Under the pieces are notes generated by a model, which did no database searches, was not told the DNA's origin, and saw only the letters and a program-made list of their open reading frames with translations. Below, in pieces: positions 15,353 through 23,744 of a stretch of 42,116 nucleotides of DNA; position 1 is the first letter of the stretch; each line of letters opens with the position of its first letter. The DNA is from Bacilli bacterium (lineage in GTDB: Bacteria > Bacillota_I > Bacilli_A > RF39 > UBA660): NCBI GenBank assembly GCA_016302935.1, contig JAEDMO010000003.1, positions 1-42,116 on the forward strand, in the 5' to 3' direction. Position numbers and translations under genes: made by a program.

Positions 15353-17270
15353 AAAAATTAACATAGTAATTTGTTTTATAAACTGTTCCATTTATATATA
15401 TGTATATTGAATATTTACCGTTTAAAGTGGTATTGTTTATATATTTAGTGAGGGTAAGTTTTTCTTCTTTGTTGTTATTAAAGGTATCTACACACATTGC
15501 TGTATAAGGTCTTGTGCTGATAATGAAATCATAAGTTTTTTTACCAAGAAATTTATCTAAAATAATTTTTACCTTATCATTTTTGGAAAAAGTACCGGTG
15601 ATTGCTAATCTATTTGTTTCTTTTTCAATAACAATATTATATTTATTGTAGGTGTCATTTTCCTTTTTATATTTTATTAATGGAACTTGGTTTTTTGATG
15701 TTTCTGTTTTATTAAAACTTCCCAAGGTTATTCCTTCGGTAGGATGATAATTATCTTTTTGATATAATGGCATTTTTTCTGAACGATAATTGTTGGTAGG
15801 TAGTTCTATTTCAAATATTACTTCGTTATTTAATATTTCAGTGGTAATACTTTTTAGGGTGTCCGCTTCTCCTAGTGAGGCAGGAACGTTTAGAATTTGG
15901 CCATTTTTATAGGAAATGCCACCAGAATGTATTAGATAATGGCCATCATTTAAATAATCCATATCTGAAATATATGGTGAATAGTAACTGCTTCCTCTTT
16001 CTTTACCATATTGATATATTTGGGTAATAGTCATATTTTCTTTATCTACGCGATAGATAACTCCCCTACTATAATTATTCTCCGCTTTTAGATAGTTTTT
16101 TTCTTCTTTAGAACGATTAACTCCATTATCAAAAAGAGAAATATCTCCATTAGGTAGTATTTTTGCTGCGTGGGAAGCGTATTGCCATTCTAAATTATTT
16201 GTTGGAGTTAGAAAATATTTTTGATATTCACTACTCCAATTAGTGGGATCACCAATAATATAGTTAATTTTTTTTGTGGTATAATCTAGGCTTACTACAA
16301 TATCCTGATGTCTTCCAGATAAAAGTATTTGATTGGTATTTTCGTCATACCAGATGGAATTATTATGAAACCAATCGTATTCGGTGGAATTTGCACTTTT
16401 ACCTTCTTCTTGTGGCAAGATAGTGGTTAAATCGATGGTATTTACGATATTTCCATTTTTACGATCTATTTCGACGATATAGTCTTCAACCGTTCCATCG
16501 CTTAGGTTATTGGATAAAACCAAAAGGTTGCCATTTTCCATTTCGTAATAGTCGTGATGATATCCTCCATCAATTAAATATTCATAGTAAATTTTGCCGA
16601 GCAAATCAATTTCAAATAAGCCAGTGGTGTAGTATGGATAATTGACTAAGGAATCAGTACTTAAGAGTAAATGTCCATTTTTAAGTCTACTTATTTCCCA
16701 AATAAAATTTTTAGTTAAATACCATCTGACATCACCATTGGTATCATAGGCACAGGTATAGCCTTTAGAAGATGGAGTATAAAAATATAGCTCGTTAGTT
16801 AAATATTCCTCTTTTTTTGTGATGTTGGTAGGTAGGATGAAATCTTCTGGAAGAGGTTCTGTTTTAATATTGATAACTTTTTCCTTAGTTTCGCTTTTAA
16901 TAATTATTTCATTATTGTAATTTGGATATAGTCCATATACGGGAATATAATGCTTGTCTGTTTTATCGAAAGTATGGCTATAAGTTGTTAATTTATCTTT
17001 CCCTTTTATAGTTATAGTAATTATCTCTGGACTTTTTGTTTCAAAGGCGATTAAAGCGGTAAGTGGGGAGATTTCATAGGGATTTAAAATAATATTTGGG
17101 TTATCAAAAGTATAACCGTAGGTACTTATTTTTTTATCTATGTCTTTTTGAATACTAATTAGTGAAGTTTTTTCCGGAACAGGATTATTGGCTTGAACGA
17201 TATTATAACTTATTAAAGTTATGATAATTAATATAACTAACGCTGATGCACCTATTAATAATTTTTTCAT
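15351..17270 (-). CDS. Arylsulfate sulfotransferase (AssT)-like exported protein
   Basis: AssT is a PAPS-independent beta-propeller enzyme that moves sulfate from one aryl ester to a phenol through a His intermediate. The 639 residues have an N-terminal membrane segment (5-24), an N-terminal beta domain (about 60-140) and a propeller. Motifs are GGYHHDYYEMENGNLL (His238/239), DWFHNNSIWYD (His302), LLSGRHQD (Arg320) and YASHAAKILPNGD (His367). The 18-residue spacing of His302-Arg320 equals that of E. coli His356-Arg374, and His367 would be the sulfated His436. Few cysteines are present (Cys173 and one near 593). It is a single gene with its own terminator. Substrate is unknown. Confidence 0.85.
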   Translation of the reverse strand: MKKLLIGASALVILIIITLISYNIVQANNPVPEKTSLISIQKDIDKKISTYGYTFDNPNIILNPYEISPLTALIAFETKSPEIITITIKGKDKLTTYSHTFDKTDKHYIPVYGLYPNYNNEIIIKSETKEKVINIKTEPLPEDFILPTNITKKEEYLTNELYFYTPSSKGYTCAYDTNGDVRWYLTKNFIWEISRLKNGHLLLSTDSLVNYPYYTTGLFEIDLLGKIYYEYLIDGGYHHDYYEMENGNLLVLSNNLSDGTVEDYIVEIDRKNGNIVNTIDLTTILPQEEGKSANSTEYDWFHNNSIWYDENTNQILLSGRHQDIVVSLDYTTKKINYIIGDPTNWSSEYQKYFLTPTNNLEWQYASHAAKILPNGDISLFDNGVNRSKEEKNYLKAENNYSRGVIYRVDKENMTITQIYQYGKERGSSYYSPYISDMDYLNDGHYLIHSGGISYKNGQILNVPASLGEADTLKSITTEILNNEVIFEIELPTNNYRSEKMPLYQKDNYHPTEGITLGSFNKTETSKNQVPLIKYKKENDTYNKYNIVIEKETNRLAITGTFSKNDKVKIILDKFLGKKTYDFIISTRPYTAMCVDTFNNNKEEKLTLTKYINNTTLNGKYSIYIYINGTVYKTNYYVNF

Positions 17271-17372
17271 ATAATCACAACCTTTAGTTTAATTATACTA
17301 AATATTTTTATCAAAGGGAATAAATAATGGATAAGTTTGTTGTTTTTTAATTTTTTACCGTTAACTTAATCC

Positions 17373-17401
17373 TAGACAAATTGTAAAAAATATAGTATAA
17401 T
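17373..17401 (+). promoter_or_regulatory. Sigma-A promoter of the RNase J1 gene
   Basis: TAGACA (17373-17378), a 17-base spacer and TATAAT (17396-17401), about 50 bases before the start codon. Confidence 0.7.
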
Positions 17402-17449
17402 TATGTAGTTAATTCTTTATTACTTTTAATTTATTAAGAAAGGAGTTTT

Positions 17450-19120
17450 ATGAAATTTAATAATGATACTTTGATTTTCGCTTTAGGCGGCTTGGGCGAA
17501 GTCGGTAAGAATATGTACGTGGTAAGTCACAATAGTGAACTTATTATCGTCGATGCGGGAGTAATGTTTCCTGAGAGTGATTTGCTCGGAATAGATTATG
17601 TTATTCCAGATTTTACTTATCTTAAGCAAAATGAAAAAAAAATAAAAGGACTTATTATTACCCATGGTCATGAAGACCATATTGGGGGTATACCATTTTT
17701 ACTACAAACGGTGAATATCCCGGTGATATATGCGCCTAAACAAGCTGCAGCATTAATTAGAAAAAAATTAGAAGAACGAAATATTAATTATAAGAATATT
17801 ATTGTATATGAAGAAAAAACAAAAATTAAATCTAAATTTTTTGAAATAGAATTTTTTAGAACAACGCATTCAATACCAGATTCACATGGAATTTGTATTA
17901 ACACTCCAAATGGTAAAATTGTGATGACTGGTGACTTTAAATTTGATATGACCCCGATAGGTCCTATGTCTAATTTACATAAAATGGCTGAAATTGGTAA
18001 AAGTGGAGTTAAGCTCTTAATGAGCGATAGTACTAATGCTTTGGTTGAGGGTATGTCTATTAGTGAGTCTATTGTCGATGAAACTTTAAGTGATATATTT
18101 TCTTCTTATGTAAGCAATAGGATTATTATTGCGACATTTGCTTCTAATATATATAGACTTAAACATATTATTGAAACTTGTAAAAAGCATAAACGTAAGA
18201 TAGCTTTATTTGGTAGAAGTATGGATACTTCTATTGAAATTGCTAAGGAATGTGGTTATATTAAGGATAAGGATATTATTATTACTCCAGATGAAGCTAA
18301 TAAACTTAAGCCATCTGAGGTATGTTTATTATGTACGGGTAGTCAAGGCGAGCCACTAGCTGCTCTTTCTAGAATTGCGGATGGTTCACATAAACAAATT
18401 AAATTGTTGCCTAATGATGTCGTGATATTTTCTTCCTCACCTATTCCTGGTAATGGACTTTCGGTTGGTAAAACTATTAATAAACTTTATTTAAAGGGAG
18501 TTAAGGTATTTACTAATACTATTAGCGCAGTACATACTTCTGGACATGGAGCTCAAGAAGAATTAAAATTGATGCTTAGATTGATTAATCCAGAGTATTT
18601 TGCTCCTTATCACGGCGAATATAGAATGCTTAAAAGCCATACTGATTTAGCTACTTTGTGTGGAATACCTAAAAATAAAACGTTTATTTTGGAAAACGGT
18701 GATGTTTTAGTCATGAATAAGGATGGTATTAAAAAATCCGGCAAAGTGCAAGCTAGTGATATTTATGTAGATGGTAATAGAATTGGCGATATTGGAAGTA
18801 TTGTGATTAAGGATAGAAAATTAATGAGTGATAATGGTATTATGGCCATTATAATGAATATTAATTTTGAAACTAAAGAGATGCTTGGACGTCCTATTAT
18901 TAGTACACGTGGTTTTGTTGTAGTTAATGAAAATGAAGAATTAATTAAGGAAATAGAAAAAAAAGCAAGTGAAACGATATTAAACAAATTAAAAAGTAAT
19001 GCTTTTAACTATAACGATTTAAAAAGTGAATTAATATCTACCCTATCACCATTTTTAACTAATAAAACTGGTAGATGTCCAATTATTTTGCCGATTATCA
19101 TGGAGATAAAGAATAATTAA
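17450..19120 (+). CDS. rnjA: Ribonuclease J (J1-type, catalytic residues intact)
   Basis: 5'-3' exo- and endoribonuclease central to mRNA decay and rRNA maturation in Bacillota; 556 residues, normal length. The metal motif HGHEDH is at 72-77, followed by HSIPDSHG, TGDFKFD (the Asp ligand) and the beta-CASP/late motif HTSGHGAQEE. A C-terminal RNase J domain ends the protein. It is related along its length to the protein at 1540-3186 but keeps every ligand that one has lost, so this should be the active J1 subunit. AAAGGAG precedes the ATG. It is a single gene with promoter and terminator. Confidence 0.95.
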   Translation: MKFNNDTLIFALGGLGEVGKNMYVVSHNSELIIVDAGVMFPESDLLGIDYVIPDFTYLKQNEKKIKGLIITHGHEDHIGGIPFLLQTVNIPVIYAPKQAAALIRKKLEERNINYKNIIVYEEKTKIKSKFFEIEFFRTTHSIPDSHGICINTPNGKIVMTGDFKFDMTPIGPMSNLHKMAEIGKSGVKLLMSDSTNALVEGMSISESIVDETLSDIFSSYVSNRIIIATFASNIYRLKHIIETCKKHKRKIALFGRSMDTSIEIAKECGYIKDKDIIITPDEANKLKPSEVCLLCTGSQGEPLAALSRIADGSHKQIKLLPNDVVIFSSSPIPGNGLSVGKTINKLYLKGVKVFTNTISAVHTSGHGAQEELKLMLRLINPEYFAPYHGEYRMLKSHTDLATLCGIPKNKTFILENGDVLVMNKDGIKKSGKVQASDIYVDGNRIGDIGSIVIKDRKLMSDNGIMAIIMNINFETKEMLGRPIISTRGFVVVNENEELIKEIEKKASETILNKLKSNAFNYNDLKSELISTLSPFLTNKTGRCPIILPIIMEIKNN

Positions 19121-19125
19121 TATTA

Positions 19126-19160
19126 AAAAAAATTTCACAATGTGATGTGAAATTTTTTTA
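19126..19160. terminator. Bidirectional terminator between rnjA and hsp20
   Basis: AAATTTCACA and TGTGAAATTT (19130-19155) pair around ATGTGA, with a T run on the plus strand and a matching A run before the stem, so it can serve both convergent genes. Confidence 0.8.
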
Positions 19161-19165
19161 TTTAT

Positions 19166-19549
19166 TTACTTTATTTCAATATACTTTTTGTTTTCGATTT
19201 GTTCTTTTTTAGGGATAGAAATTTTTAATGTTCCGTCTTCGTATTTAGCTTCTATGTCGTTTTCATCAATATTACCAAGATAAAATGATCTTTGAACTTT
19301 GCTGTAAATTCTTTCTTGTCTAATATAATTTTTATCTTTTTCTTCTTCGTTATTATTTTTTTCTGCAGTAATAGTTAGATATCCATTTTTAGCTTCAATT
19401 TTTATATCTTCTTTTTTAAAACCTGGAACATCTATTTCAATGTGATGTTTGCCTTCCTTTTCATAGATATCGCATTTCATATCATTTTTACTTGGAACAA
19501 AATCGTCAAAAAAGTCATCTAGATAAAATCTTCTTGGTATAATACTCAT
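19166..19549 (-). CDS. Small heat shock protein, Hsp20/alpha-crystallin family
   Basis: ATP-independent chaperone that holds unfolding proteins; 127 residues. A short N-terminal arm (RRFYLDDFFDDF) is followed by the alpha-crystallin domain (about 25-115), with IEIDVPGFKKEDIKIEAKNGYLTITAE near the start and the A-x-x-x-n-G-x-L signature AKYEDGTLKISIPK near the end. A C-terminal tail follows. AAAGGAG precedes the ATG. The promoter is overlapped by a CIRCE operator, so expression should be controlled by HrcA. Confidence 0.95.
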   Translation of the reverse strand: MSIIPRRFYLDDFFDDFVPSKNDMKCDIYEKEGKHHIEIDVPGFKKEDIKIEAKNGYLTITAEKNNNEEEKDKNYIRQERIYSKVQRSFYLGNIDENDIEAKYEDGTLKISIPKKEQIENKKYIEIK

Positions 19550-19575
19550 ATTTCTTATCTCCTTTCACAATTATA

Positions 19576-19603
19576 ATTATAGCACTTTTTTAGCACTTGT
19601 CAA
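19576..19603 (-). promoter_or_regulatory. Sigma-A promoter of hsp20
   Basis: Consensus TTGACA (19598-19603), a 16-base spacer and TATAAT (19576-19581). The -35 lies inside the CIRCE operator. Confidence 0.85.
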
Positions 19604-19616
19604 GCGTAAGTGCTAA
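19590..19616. promoter_or_regulatory. CIRCE operator (HrcA binding site)
   Basis: TTAGCACTT, nine bases, AAGTGCTAA: a perfect 9-9-9 inverted repeat, differing from the canonical TTAGCACTC-N9-GAGTGCTAA only at the innermost base pair. It covers the -35 and spacer of the hsp20 promoter. Confidence 0.93.
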
Positions 19617-19670
19617 AATTCTTTGTTTTTTTCATTATTTATTATAACTACTTTTATAATTGTTATACAA

Positions 19671-19695
19671 AAAAAAACGATTAAATCGTTTTTTT
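19671..19695 (-). terminator. Terminator of the 20332-19694 gene
   Basis: AACGATTTAATCGTT stem-loop flanked by A and T runs on the minus strand, overlapping the stop codon. Confidence 0.8.
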
Positions 19696-20332
19696 AGCTA
19701 CCGCTACTGAATTGTGCAGTGATTTTACCACCATTAGCTGCTGTAAATGATACTGTACCAGTGTAAGATTTTCCAGCTTGATCATTTTGGGGTTGATCTG
19801 TTTCGTTAAACCAGATAACGAAATAGTAAGTTTTTGTACCAGTTTCAGCTGCTAAAAGTTCATTTGCTACTATTACTGTATCACTAACTTCTTTTGCTGT
19901 AGCACCTGTTGCTGAAGTAGCACTTTCAATTAGTGCCCATCTTAAATCAGTCATATCTGTAGCAGTAATATTTAAATTACCTGCTAATGAAACTGGAGCG
20001 CTAGATGTGTTGTTGATAGTTAATGTATAAATATCACAAACTTTAGCACCGTTTTTATCGATACATTGTTGGCCACCTTCACCAGTGATACCTTTTTGTA
20101 GTTCTTCAGTTTTTAATGGTACCATACTTACTGTTGATGGTGTTACTCTAGTTAATGTACCAGTAATAGTTGTGTCACTAACGTTAACTGTATCACCAGA
20201 GATACCATTATTATTAGTAATACTTGCATTAACTGAGAAGTATGCAAATGTTGCACCAATAATTGCAACTATTAAAGTAGCAACCCCAATCACGCCATAG
20301 AATAGGCCTCTTCCATTATTATTTTCGTTCAT
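19694..20332 (-). CDS. TasA/camelysin-like secreted protein (SipW-type signal)
   Basis: 212 residues. N-terminal hydrophobic segment GVIGVATLIVAIIGATFAYFS (split here as positions about 15-35), ending in the A-[TS]-x-A-Y-F motif seen at SipW-type signal peptidase sites of TasA and CalY. The remainder is a Thr/Ser-rich beta domain with one Cys pair (about 89 and 97, around a CIDKNGAKVC loop), an LRWALIE segment and a C-terminal VIWFNETDQPQND...GKSYTG motif shared with the next two genes. It is likely an extracellular fibre or matrix protein. The ATG at 20332 has AAGGAGG; 18 further in-frame upstream codons are rejected. Its own terminator and the one upstream separate it from the paralogues. 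Confidence 0.75.
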   Translation of the reverse strand: MNENNNGRGLFYGVIGVATLIVAIIGATFAYFSVNASITNNNGISGDTVNVSDTTITGTLTRVTPSTVSMVPLKTEELQKGITGEGGQQCIDKNGAKVCDIYTLTINNTSSAPVSLAGNLNITATDMTDLRWALIESATSATGATAKEVSDTVIVANELLAAETGTKTYYFVIWFNETDQPQNDQAGKSYTGTVSFTAANGGKITAQFSSGS

Positions 20333-20365
20333 TTTTTCTATCCTCCTTACATTAATAATAATACC

Positions 20366-20396
20366 AAAAAAAAAACTATTTGGCAATAGTTTTTTT
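20366..20396 (-). terminator. Terminator of the 21608-20434 operon
   Basis: AAAAACTATT and AATAGTTTTT pair around a four-base loop (20371-20394), with T runs on either strand. It lies between two TasA-like genes. Confidence 0.7.
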
Positions 20397-20433
20397 ATAT
20401 TTTTTATATTTATTTTTTGTCGCTTTTTGTTTA

Positions 20434-21030
20434 TTATTCTAACTGGCCTGCAATATAATTAGCTTGTGCATATATACTTGCACTAAACATTTTATTTTGC
20501 ATATCATTGGTACTTCCTTCACCATCTAACCATATATATACTGTGTAGCTATCATACTCTTCTGGTACTAGAAAGTTATCAACAATTTGAAGACTTTCTC
20601 CTGAGTTTACTTCTGCAAATGTACCTGTTTTAATTGGTGTAGTTCCATTATTTTTGTATACTGCCCATTTTAAATATTGACTTTTTAATTCATTATCGAT
20701 GCTATTTATTTTTAAATAGATCCCAACGTATGCTTTTAAGCTGTTAATATTAGCTTTAATTTTAACCGTGGTATTTAACCCGTTTAAATAGTTAGTTGTA
20801 CCATATAGTGTACCATTTATGTCTGTTCCTTTTTCATATGATATATCTATTTTACCACTATTTGAATTTAATTGATTGTTATCAGCTGTTACTAAGCTAG
20901 TAAAATAAGCGTATGTTGACGCTATTGTGATTAAACAAAGTGCTATAACACCTATAATTATATATATTAAGTATTTAGGACTATTAATATTGATTTTTTT
21001 CTTTTTATTCTTTTTTTTATTTTTTTTCAA
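20434..21030 (-). CDS. TasA-like secreted protein, Lys-rich N-terminus
   Basis: 198 residues beginning with a strongly basic stretch (12 Lys in the first 20), then a membrane/signal segment (about 22-43) ending ASTYAYF, the SipW-type pattern. The beta-rich domain includes LKWAVYKNNGT and a C-terminal YIWLDGEGSTND...NKMFSASI motif matching both neighbouring paralogues. Cysteines are absent from the mature part. It starts with TTG at 21030 behind GGAGGG, 11 bases after the stop of the preceding paralogue, so the two are co-transcribed. No SipW peptidase gene is in the window. Confidence 0.72.
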   Translation of the reverse strand: MKKNKKKNKKKKININSPKYLIYIIIGVIALCLITIASTYAYFTSLVTADNNQLNSNSGKIDISYEKGTDINGTLYGTTNYLNGLNTTVKIKANINSLKAYVGIYLKINSIDNELKSQYLKWAVYKNNGTTPIKTGTFAEVNSGESLQIVDNFLVPEEYDSYTVYIWLDGEGSTNDMQNKMFSASIYAQANYIAGQLE

Positions 21031-21041
21031 AATAATCCCTC

Positions 21042-21608
21042 CTACGCTCTTTTTAAATATACATCTATTTTAATTCTACCTGAGAATCTTTTTCCCATAA
21101 GGTTATTTTGATTTTCTCCAGTTTCTTCTAGCCATATTCTTAATTCATAACTATCAGGTATCGTTGCTCCTAATGTTAAATTAGTTGTGTATAAATCTAT
21201 TCTTTTATTATTTCCAATAGAGGAAAAATCGCCATTTGCTACACTGGTATTATCTTTTAACAATTCCCATTTAAAATCAGATGTTTTTAAGGCGTCATCC
21301 ATAACAATTTCATCAATATATATATTGTAATCTGCTTTTTTTGTCATTGTCTCTTGAGCTATTATTGTAAATATGTTTTTATCAGCTTTGGTGGCCACTT
21401 CACTAGCTAATATTGGAACACCAATGGTATTATTTATATATTCTGTTGTGGCAAAGTCTGTTTTAATTATGTTACTATTTGGAGTGTTAATATTAATTTT
21501 GGTTGATACATTGCTAGCTACATACCAGGCATAACTAAAACCTAATAAAGAGATGATTAAGACAATGGTTACTACATTTAATATCATTACAACTCTTTTA
21601 AAATTCAA
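21042..21608 (-). CDS. TasA-like secreted protein, first gene of the pair
   Basis: 188 residues with an N-terminal hydrophobic segment (about 7-25) ending GFSYAWYVAS, a variant of the A-Y-F signal end. The beta domain contains FKWELLKDNTS and the C-terminal RIWLEETGENQNNLMGKRFSG motif. That motif is the best-preserved copy of the shared signature and is frequent in uncultured gut Bacillota surface proteins. The start is TTG at 21608 with AGGTGAT upstream; an ATG seven codons in would cut the signal segment. It forms an operon with the gene at 20434-21030, ended by the terminator at 20366-20396. Confidence 0.72.
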   Translation of the reverse strand: MNFKRVVMILNVVTIVLIISLLGFSYAWYVASNVSTKININTPNSNIIKTDFATTEYINNTIGVPILASEVATKADKNIFTIIAQETMTKKADYNIYIDEIVMDDALKTSDFKWELLKDNTSVANGDFSSIGNNKRIDLYTTNLTLGATIPDSYELRIWLEETGENQNNLMGKRFSGRIKIDVYLKRA

Positions 21609-21700
21609 GGTATCACCTACTTTACTATATTTATACTACAAGAATATCATATTTTACTATAATTATCAAGTAATGATATAAAAATTATATAATTTGACAA

Positions 21701-22762
21701 TTATTTTCTATTAGCTATCTCATCTTCAACTAAAGGAACTGTTTCTCCTTGGTATATACCTATTTCACCATTTTCTAAACGTTTTTTTAGTTCTAAGGCA
21801 GGTATTTTAACAAAGCTTCTTTGACGATAGTTATAACTGAAATAATTTTCTTTATCAGTAAATAAAATGAAATGAACTTTATTTTGAGAATTTTTATTAA
21901 TATATAAATTATTTATGTATATATTATCCATTGGTTTGTGTTCTTTCAATATCATGTCGTAAATTATTCCAATTTCTATCTGTCCCATTTTAGTTAATGG
22001 TAAATATTTTTGAGTTACCTTTAAAAACTCTAAGAATGTCCCTTTTTGTTGATTAAATTTTCTTATTGCATTATTTAGTTCTTCATCGTTATAGTCATTT
22101 TTGATATAATTTATTTGACGATCTAAGTTTCTATTTTCGTTGAAATTACTAAAATACTTTGTCATAAGATTAGCTTGAATGTATGGAGTGTCTTTGGTCA
22201 AGTCAGTTAATAGGCTTATTTTTTGGTCTCCATCATCTACAGTTATTTTATTTCCAAGATGATTATTGGTATTTAAACAGACTATTTCATTATCTATTTT
22301 ACATATTTTACATAGATAATAAAATATTTTAACATAGGATATAGTTGTTCCTTTTTTTGTTTTTAAAGAGCCCCAAATATTACTTGTTTGAAGATAATGG
22401 TTTAATGATGATTCATCATTTTTGTTATCTAAGGAATTAATATCATAATTGATAAGTTTTCCTATTTGGATATAAAGATATCTTGCTATTGCTAAGGGAC
22501 TTACTTTTTTAGGGATAGATGCGATAATATTTTTAATAACTTCATTACCCTCTTTAAAAGTTTGGTAATCAACATAATTATATCCACAGTTTTTATTTAT
22601 GCAGTCTGAATAGTAATAGTTTGCCCCATTTTTTTCAAAGTACTCTATAATATTAGGATCATATAGGTCTAAATTTATATTAATATATACTGTTTTTTCT
22701 GTTATTAACTCAATATCTTTAATACTATTAATTACTACTACTAGTGAATGCTTACTGTTCAT
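21701..22762 (-). CDS. Transglutaminase-like fold protein lacking the catalytic cysteine
   Basis: 353 residues, no signal peptide or membrane segment. The middle (about 90-195) follows the bacterial transglutaminase-like pattern: ARYLYIQIGKLINYD, a helix after KKGTTISYVKIFYYLC, then NNHLGNKI and LLTDLTKD. In active relatives the helix begins with V-C-x-G/S; here the position holds Thr, so the Cys is missing while His and Asp equivalents remain. The C-terminal 120 residues are not recognised. The start at 22762 has GGTGAT. It is downstream of the tail-anchored/DUF1292 pair but separated from it by a terminator. The fold call is moderate; the function is unknown. Confidence 0.5.
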   Translation of the reverse strand: MNSKHSLVVVINSIKDIELITEKTVYININLDLYDPNIIEYFEKNGANYYYSDCINKNCGYNYVDYQTFKEGNEVIKNIIASIPKKVSPLAIARYLYIQIGKLINYDINSLDNKNDESSLNHYLQTSNIWGSLKTKKGTTISYVKIFYYLCKICKIDNEIVCLNTNNHLGNKITVDDGDQKISLLTDLTKDTPYIQANLMTKYFSNFNENRNLDRQINYIKNDYNDEELNNAIRKFNQQKGTFLEFLKVTQKYLPLTKMGQIEIGIIYDMILKEHKPMDNIYINNLYINKNSQNKVHFILFTDKENYFSYNYRQRSFVKIPALELKKRLENGEIGIYQGETVPLVEDEIANRK

Positions 22763-22831
22763 ATTATCACCATAATAATTATATAATATTTTTTAGTTAT
22801 AATAAATTATGTATACAGCTATTTTACAAAA

Positions 22832-22864
22832 TAAAAGGACTATTTTCCCAATATTAATAGTCCT
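22832..22864 (-). terminator. Terminator of the DUF1292/tail-anchored pair
   Basis: AGGACTATT and AATAGTCCT (22836-22864) form a 9-bp stem on the minus strand followed by TTTTATTTT. It overlaps the last codons of the upstream gene. Confidence 0.65.
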
Positions 22865-23385
22865 AATAAAACTGATAGAAATGATAGAAAGCCAATGCTT
22901 ATAAACAAAAGTGAAAAATTTACATAACCTCCACTTGATGGAAGTGGTTTTTTTTCGGGTTCAGATATTTTAATATTTTCTTTTTCTTCCATACTGGATA
23001 AGTTTGTGGTAAGAGAATCTAGTTTGTCATTATCATAGGTGCTTAAATAGTCTTTATTTTTATTTATGTATATGGCATAGTGATTATTTAAGTAATTTTG
23101 TACTGGTAATATTTTTATTTGATTTTTTTCGATATATTCGCTTAGAGATTTTGACTCTTCTTCTTTTGAATGACCATCATTATCTTCTAAAGGAATTTCA
23201 GATATAGGAATTTTATCTTCTTTTAATGGAATGCAAGCAAATTTTTTTGGTGTTGATAAAAATTGTTTTATATCTTCTAATTTAGTATTTTCGAGTTGCT
23301 TAAAAAATGAGTTTTCTAGATTAATACGATTAATAATCGTTAATTCAACCGCAGGGCCTTTGGAAATAATAAGTTTGTTATCCAT
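22840..23385 (-). CDS. Tail-anchored protein of unknown function
   Basis: 181 residues, not recognised. There is no N-terminal signal; residues 1-145 are charged and soluble-looking (about 20 Glu and many Lys), and the C-terminus is a hydrophobic segment (about 155-179) ending LLILGK. Just before it is PLPSSGGY, which resembles an LPxTG sorting motif, but without a signal peptide the simplest reading is a tail anchor with the domain in the cytoplasm. It starts 3 bases after the DUF1292 gene's stop (AGGTGA upstream of the ATG), so the two are co-translated. Similar tail-anchored unknowns occur in the replication operon (28741-29538). Confidence 0.7.
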   Translation of the reverse strand: MDNKLIISKGPAVELTIINRINLENSFFKQLENTKLEDIKQFLSTPKKFACIPLKEDKIPISEIPLEDNDGHSKEEESKSLSEYIEKNQIKILPVQNYLNNHYAIYINKNKDYLSTYDNDKLDSLTTNLSSMEEKENIKISEPEKKPLPSSGGYVNFSLLFISIGFLSFLSVLLGLLILGK

Positions 23386-23388
23386 ATT

Positions 23389-23640
23389 TCACCTGTTAGT
23401 TCCAATAAGCTCTTCAACTATCTTAAATACTTGAAGCTTATTTTCTTCTTTTATAGAAACGAGGATGTCATTACCTTTTTCATCTTTTTTTAAATTTGAG
23501 ACATAGAGATTACTGGTTCCATTACCATTGTCAATTGCGTATACAGCATAATTTTCACCATCATATTCAAGAACTGTGATGATTTCTCCTTGATAACCAA
23601 TACTTTTTTCATCCATGAGCATAAATGTCTTTTTTTCCAT
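23389..23640 (-). CDS. DUF1292 (YrzB-like) family protein
   Basis: 83 residues in the pattern of the DUF1292 family: an early beta hairpin (GYQGEIITVLEYDGENYAVY), an acidic turn, then a strand and a C-terminal helix (LQVFKIVEELIG). These small cytoplasmic proteins are widespread in Bacillota with no established role; in Bacillus, yrzB lies with yrrK and yrzL. AAGGAG precedes the ATG. It leads a two-gene operon with the tail-anchored protein and has a clear promoter. Confidence 0.7.
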   Translation of the reverse strand: MEKKTFMLMDEKSIGYQGEIITVLEYDGENYAVYAIDNGNGTSNLYVSNLKKDEKGNDILVSIKEENKLQVFKIVEELIGTNR

Positions 23641-23667
23641 TTTGGCACACTCCTTTATTTTAAGTTA

Positions 23668-23696
23668 AGTATAACATAACTGAAAAAATATAGCAA
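23668..23696 (-). promoter_or_regulatory. Sigma-A promoter of the DUF1292 operon
   Basis: TTGCTA (23691-23696), 17-base spacer and TATACT (23668-23673), with extended TGT before the -10. Confidence 0.75.
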
Positions 23697-23719
23697 GTAT
23701 TTTTAATTTAATTAACTTG

Positions 23720-23728
23720 TGTTATAAT
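23720..23728 (+). promoter_or_regulatory. Extended -10 promoter of the methyltransferase operon
   Basis: TGTTATAAT, an extended -10, lies 17 bases before the start codon; no good -35 is visible. It is divergent from the DUF1292 promoter 24 bases away, so a shared regulator is possible. Confidence 0.6.
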
Positions 23729-23744
23729 ATTTTCGAGGTGTTTT

